A stretch of 13,415 bases of DNA, taken from positions 1-13,415 of the forward strand of contig JAIRVA010000180.1 of the NCBI GenBank assembly GCA_031254155.1, read 5' to 3'. Under the pieces are notes generated by a model, which was not told where the DNA came from, made no database searches, and worked only from the letters and a program-made list of their open reading frames with translations. Positions 11,569 through 13,415 of the stretch are shown here, one piece after another; the first letter of the stretch is position 1, and the number at the start of each line of letters is the position of its first letter. The stretch comes from Propionibacteriaceae bacterium. Lineage in GTDB: Bacteria; Actinomycetota; Actinomycetes; Propionibacteriales; Propionibacteriaceae. The translations under genes were made by a program, and so were the position numbers.

Positions 11569-13415
11569 ATGAGAGCACCGACGCAGTTGGGTTTACCCCG
11601 AGATCAGATTCTCACCTCCCCGATGGACATCCGGGCCCGCGCCCACGACGCCTCACATTTCCTGTTCTACCCCGAGGCGGTCGTCGTACCCCGCCACGCC
11701 GACGATGTCGCCCGGCTCCTGCGTGCCTGCGCAGCGGCTGGACTGAGCGTGACGTTCCGGTCGGGGGGTACGAGTCTGTCCGGACAAGCGGGTACGTCCG
11801 GCATCCTGGCTGATGTCCGGCGTCATTTCGACGGCATTGAGGTCTTGGACGACGGGCGTCGCGTCCGGGTCCAGCCGGGCGTGACGGTCAACCGGTTGAA
11901 CGCGCATTTGTCGCCGTATGGCCGCGCGTTCGGGCCCGACCCGGCGAGTTCGGCGGCCTGTACGATCGGCGGTGTCGTGGCGAACAACTCGTCGGGGATG
12001 GCCTGCGGGACGGTCGAAAACTCCTACCGGACCCTCGAATCCCTCGTGGTCGTCCTCGCCTCGGGTACGGTGATCGACACCGGCGCGCCGGACGCCGATG
12101 AACGGCTGCGAACCCTCGAACCTGCCCTTTACAAGGGACTACTCGACCTGCGGACTCGCATCCTGGCCAACCCCGCGAGCGTGGCGACGATCACGCACCA
12201 GTTCTCGATGAAGAACACGATGGGCTACGGGCTCAACTCGTTCCTCGATTTCACGACGCCGAAGGACATCCTGACGCACCTCCTGGTCGGCAGTGAGGGT
12301 ACGTTGGGGTTCGTCGCCTCGGCTACCTTCCGTACAGTGTCCGTACGACCGCACGTCCAGACCGCGCTGCTCGTTTTCGAGGACTTGTACGCCGCGAACC
12401 GGGCGTTGCCGGAGTTGGTGGGTACGGGGGCCGCCACGCTGGAACTCATGGACGTGGCGTCCATCCGGGTCGGGCAGGCGTTGCCCGGCTGCGCTCCCCA
12501 GATCGCCGCCATCCCCGCCCGGAACCAGGCAGCGTTGCTCGTGGAATACCAGGCGACCAGCCCGGATGAGCTGAGCGAACTCGTGGCAGGCGCGGCGCCG
12601 GTCCTGGCCGCCCTCCCGCTCGAGCAGCCCGCCGCGCTGACCGCCGACGGGCCGGTCCGGGAACAGTTGTGGAGCCTGCGGAAGGGGTTGTACACGTCGG
12701 TCGCCGCCGCGCGCCGGGTCGGGACGACCGCGCTGCTGGAGGATGTCGTGGTCCCGGTCGCCGCGGTCGCGGACACGTGTGCCGACCTGACAAGGCTGTT
12801 TGAGGAGTTCTCGTACCCCGACTCCGTTATCTTCGGCCACGCCAAGGATGGCAACATCCATTTTATGATCACCGACGAGTTCGAGCGGCAGCTCGACCGC
12901 TACGAGCGGTTCACGGATGCCATGGTCGATGTCGTCCTCGGCCATCACGGTTCACTCAAGGCTGAGCACGGGACGGGCCGGGTGATGGCACCGTTTGTAC
13001 GGACACAGTACGGCGAAGAGTTGTACGAGGTGATGTGCGAGGTCAAACAACTCTTCGACCCGTGGCGACTGCTGAACGACGGCGTGGTCATCACCGACGA
13101 CCCCAAGGCCCACCTCAAACACATCAAGTCGCCCGTCGCAGTGGACCCGCTGGTCGACGCGTGCGTCGAATGTGGGTACTGTGAGCCCGTCTGTCCGGCG
13201 CGGACCCTCACTCTGACGCCCCGGCAACGTATCGCTGTCCAGCGGGAGATCGGCGCGGCGCGGGCCGCGGGGGACGGTGAGCTCGTCCACGCCCTGGAGG
13301 TGGCGTACGTCTACGACGGCATCCACACCTGCGCGGTCGACGGGATGTGCGGCACGGCCTGCCCGGTCGGGATCAACACCGGGTTGTACATCAAACAGCG
13401 GCGGGCCGAGCGGGC
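11569..13415 (+). CDS. FAD-binding and Fe-S-binding oxidoreductase, D-lactate dehydrogenase type, partial (C-terminus beyond the right edge)
   Basis: Open from ATG at 11569 to the window edge, 615 complete codons. The N-terminal FAD-binding domain has VTFRSGGTSLSGQAG (61-75), the P-loop-like turn of the vanillyl-alcohol-oxidase fold, then GPDPASSAACTIGGVVANNSSG-type sequence (122-143) and the LLVGSEGTLGF block (238-248). The FAD-oxidase C-terminal domain has FGHAKDGNIHF (422-432) and KAEHGTGR (464-471), with the catalytic-region His and Arg. A ferredoxin-like part follows: C-x2-C-x2-C-x3-CP at 532-543 and a second set, Cys588/594/598-Pro, both ligating [4Fe-4S] clusters. This is the large fused D-lactate/2-hydroxyacid dehydrogenase architecture, usually about 930-970 residues with C-terminal CCG domains, which here lie outside the window. 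It would oxidise a 2-hydroxyacid and pass electrons to the respiratory chain; the substrate is not certain. Confidence 0.93.
   Translation, partial: MRAPTQLGLPRDQILTSPMDIRARAHDASHFLFYPEAVVVPRHADDVARLLRACAAAGLSVTFRSGGTSLSGQAGTSGILADVRRHFDGIEVLDDGRRVRVQPGVTVNRLNAHLSPYGRAFGPDPASSAACTIGGVVANNSSGMACGTVENSYRTLESLVVVLASGTVIDTGAPDADERLRTLEPALYKGLLDLRTRILANPASVATITHQFSMKNTMGYGLNSFLDFTTPKDILTHLLVGSEGTLGFVASATFRTVSVRPHVQTALLVFEDLYAANRALPELVGTGAATLELMDVASIRVGQALPGCAPQIAAIPARNQAALLVEYQATSPDELSELVAGAAPVLAALPLEQPAALTADGPVREQLWSLRKGLYTSVAAARRVGTTALLEDVVVPVAAVADTCADLTRLFEEFSYPDSVIFGHAKDGNIHFMITDEFERQLDRYERFTDAMVDVVLGHHGSLKAEHGTGRVMAPFVRTQYGEELYEVMCEVKQLFDPWRLLNDGVVITDDPKAHLKHIKSPVAVDPLVDACVECGYCEPVCPARTLTLTPRQRIAVQREIGAARAAGDGELVHALEVAYVYDGIHTCAVDGMCGTACPVGINTGLYIKQRRAER

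Noticed and set aside
1..13415. CRISPR array, prophage, insertion-sequence transposase or defence operon
   Set aside because: No spaced direct-repeat array, transposase, integrase, phage structural or nuclease gene was found on either strand.

Overview
The window looks like chromosomal DNA from a high-GC actinobacterium (Actinomycetota). The evidence is strong G/C bias at third codon positions, a bacterial proteasome activator (Bpa) ending in the GxYL tail, an MprA/MprB-like two-component pair, a DUF4921-type GalT-like protein, and promoters of the leaderless actinobacterial kind. I cannot name a genus.

Layout, left to right. A minus-strand pair comes first: the start of a DedA/VTT-like membrane protein (1-355, cut by the window edge) lies behind a condensation-fold acyltransferase-like gene (365-1609). 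Divergent from them is tRNA-Thr(CGT) at 1705-1777, which converges on a DUF4921/GalT-like gene (1796-3130, minus). A 317-bp intergenic stretch follows. It holds a 160-bp element closed by a perfect 16-bp inverted repeat, then the bpa promoter. bpa (3448-3954) ends in an intrinsic terminator. Five 12-bp tandem repeats precede an MprAB-like regulator/kinase operon (4138-6243), which is followed by a secreted three-module surface protein (6455-7951). On the minus strand come a double-length, eukaryote-type 6-phosphofructokinase (7932-10178) and, upstream of it, a YbhB/YbcL-type PEBP protein (10245-10769). The right end is a FAD plus Fe-S oxidoreductase of the D-lactate dehydrogenase type (11569 to beyond the edge).

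The most unusual part is the 799-bp gap between the PEBP gene and the oxidoreductase (10770-11568). It has no credible coding sequence but is dense with nested inverted repeats: a rod of about 225 nt with more than 50 paired positions, two further hairpin modules, a four-helix nested arm, and a possible 9-bp helix that would close all of it. A C/A-rich, G-poor tail follows. I read this as a candidate large structured noncoding RNA, probably on the plus strand. I see no signature of RNase P RNA, tmRNA, SRP RNA or a group II intron.

Two window-wide patterns stand out. Six genes have a TANNNT-like -10 box only 6-7 nt before their ATG and no ribosome binding site, so most transcripts here are probably leaderless. 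The tetramer GTAC is about threefold over-represented (about 120 copies by hand count), while CTAG, which has the same composition, is rare. Functionally, phosphofructokinase and a lactate-dehydrogenase-type enzyme suggest fermentable-sugar and lactate metabolism, the MprAB-like system with the neighbouring surface protein suggests envelope stress sensing, and Bpa suggests proteasome-linked protein quality control.
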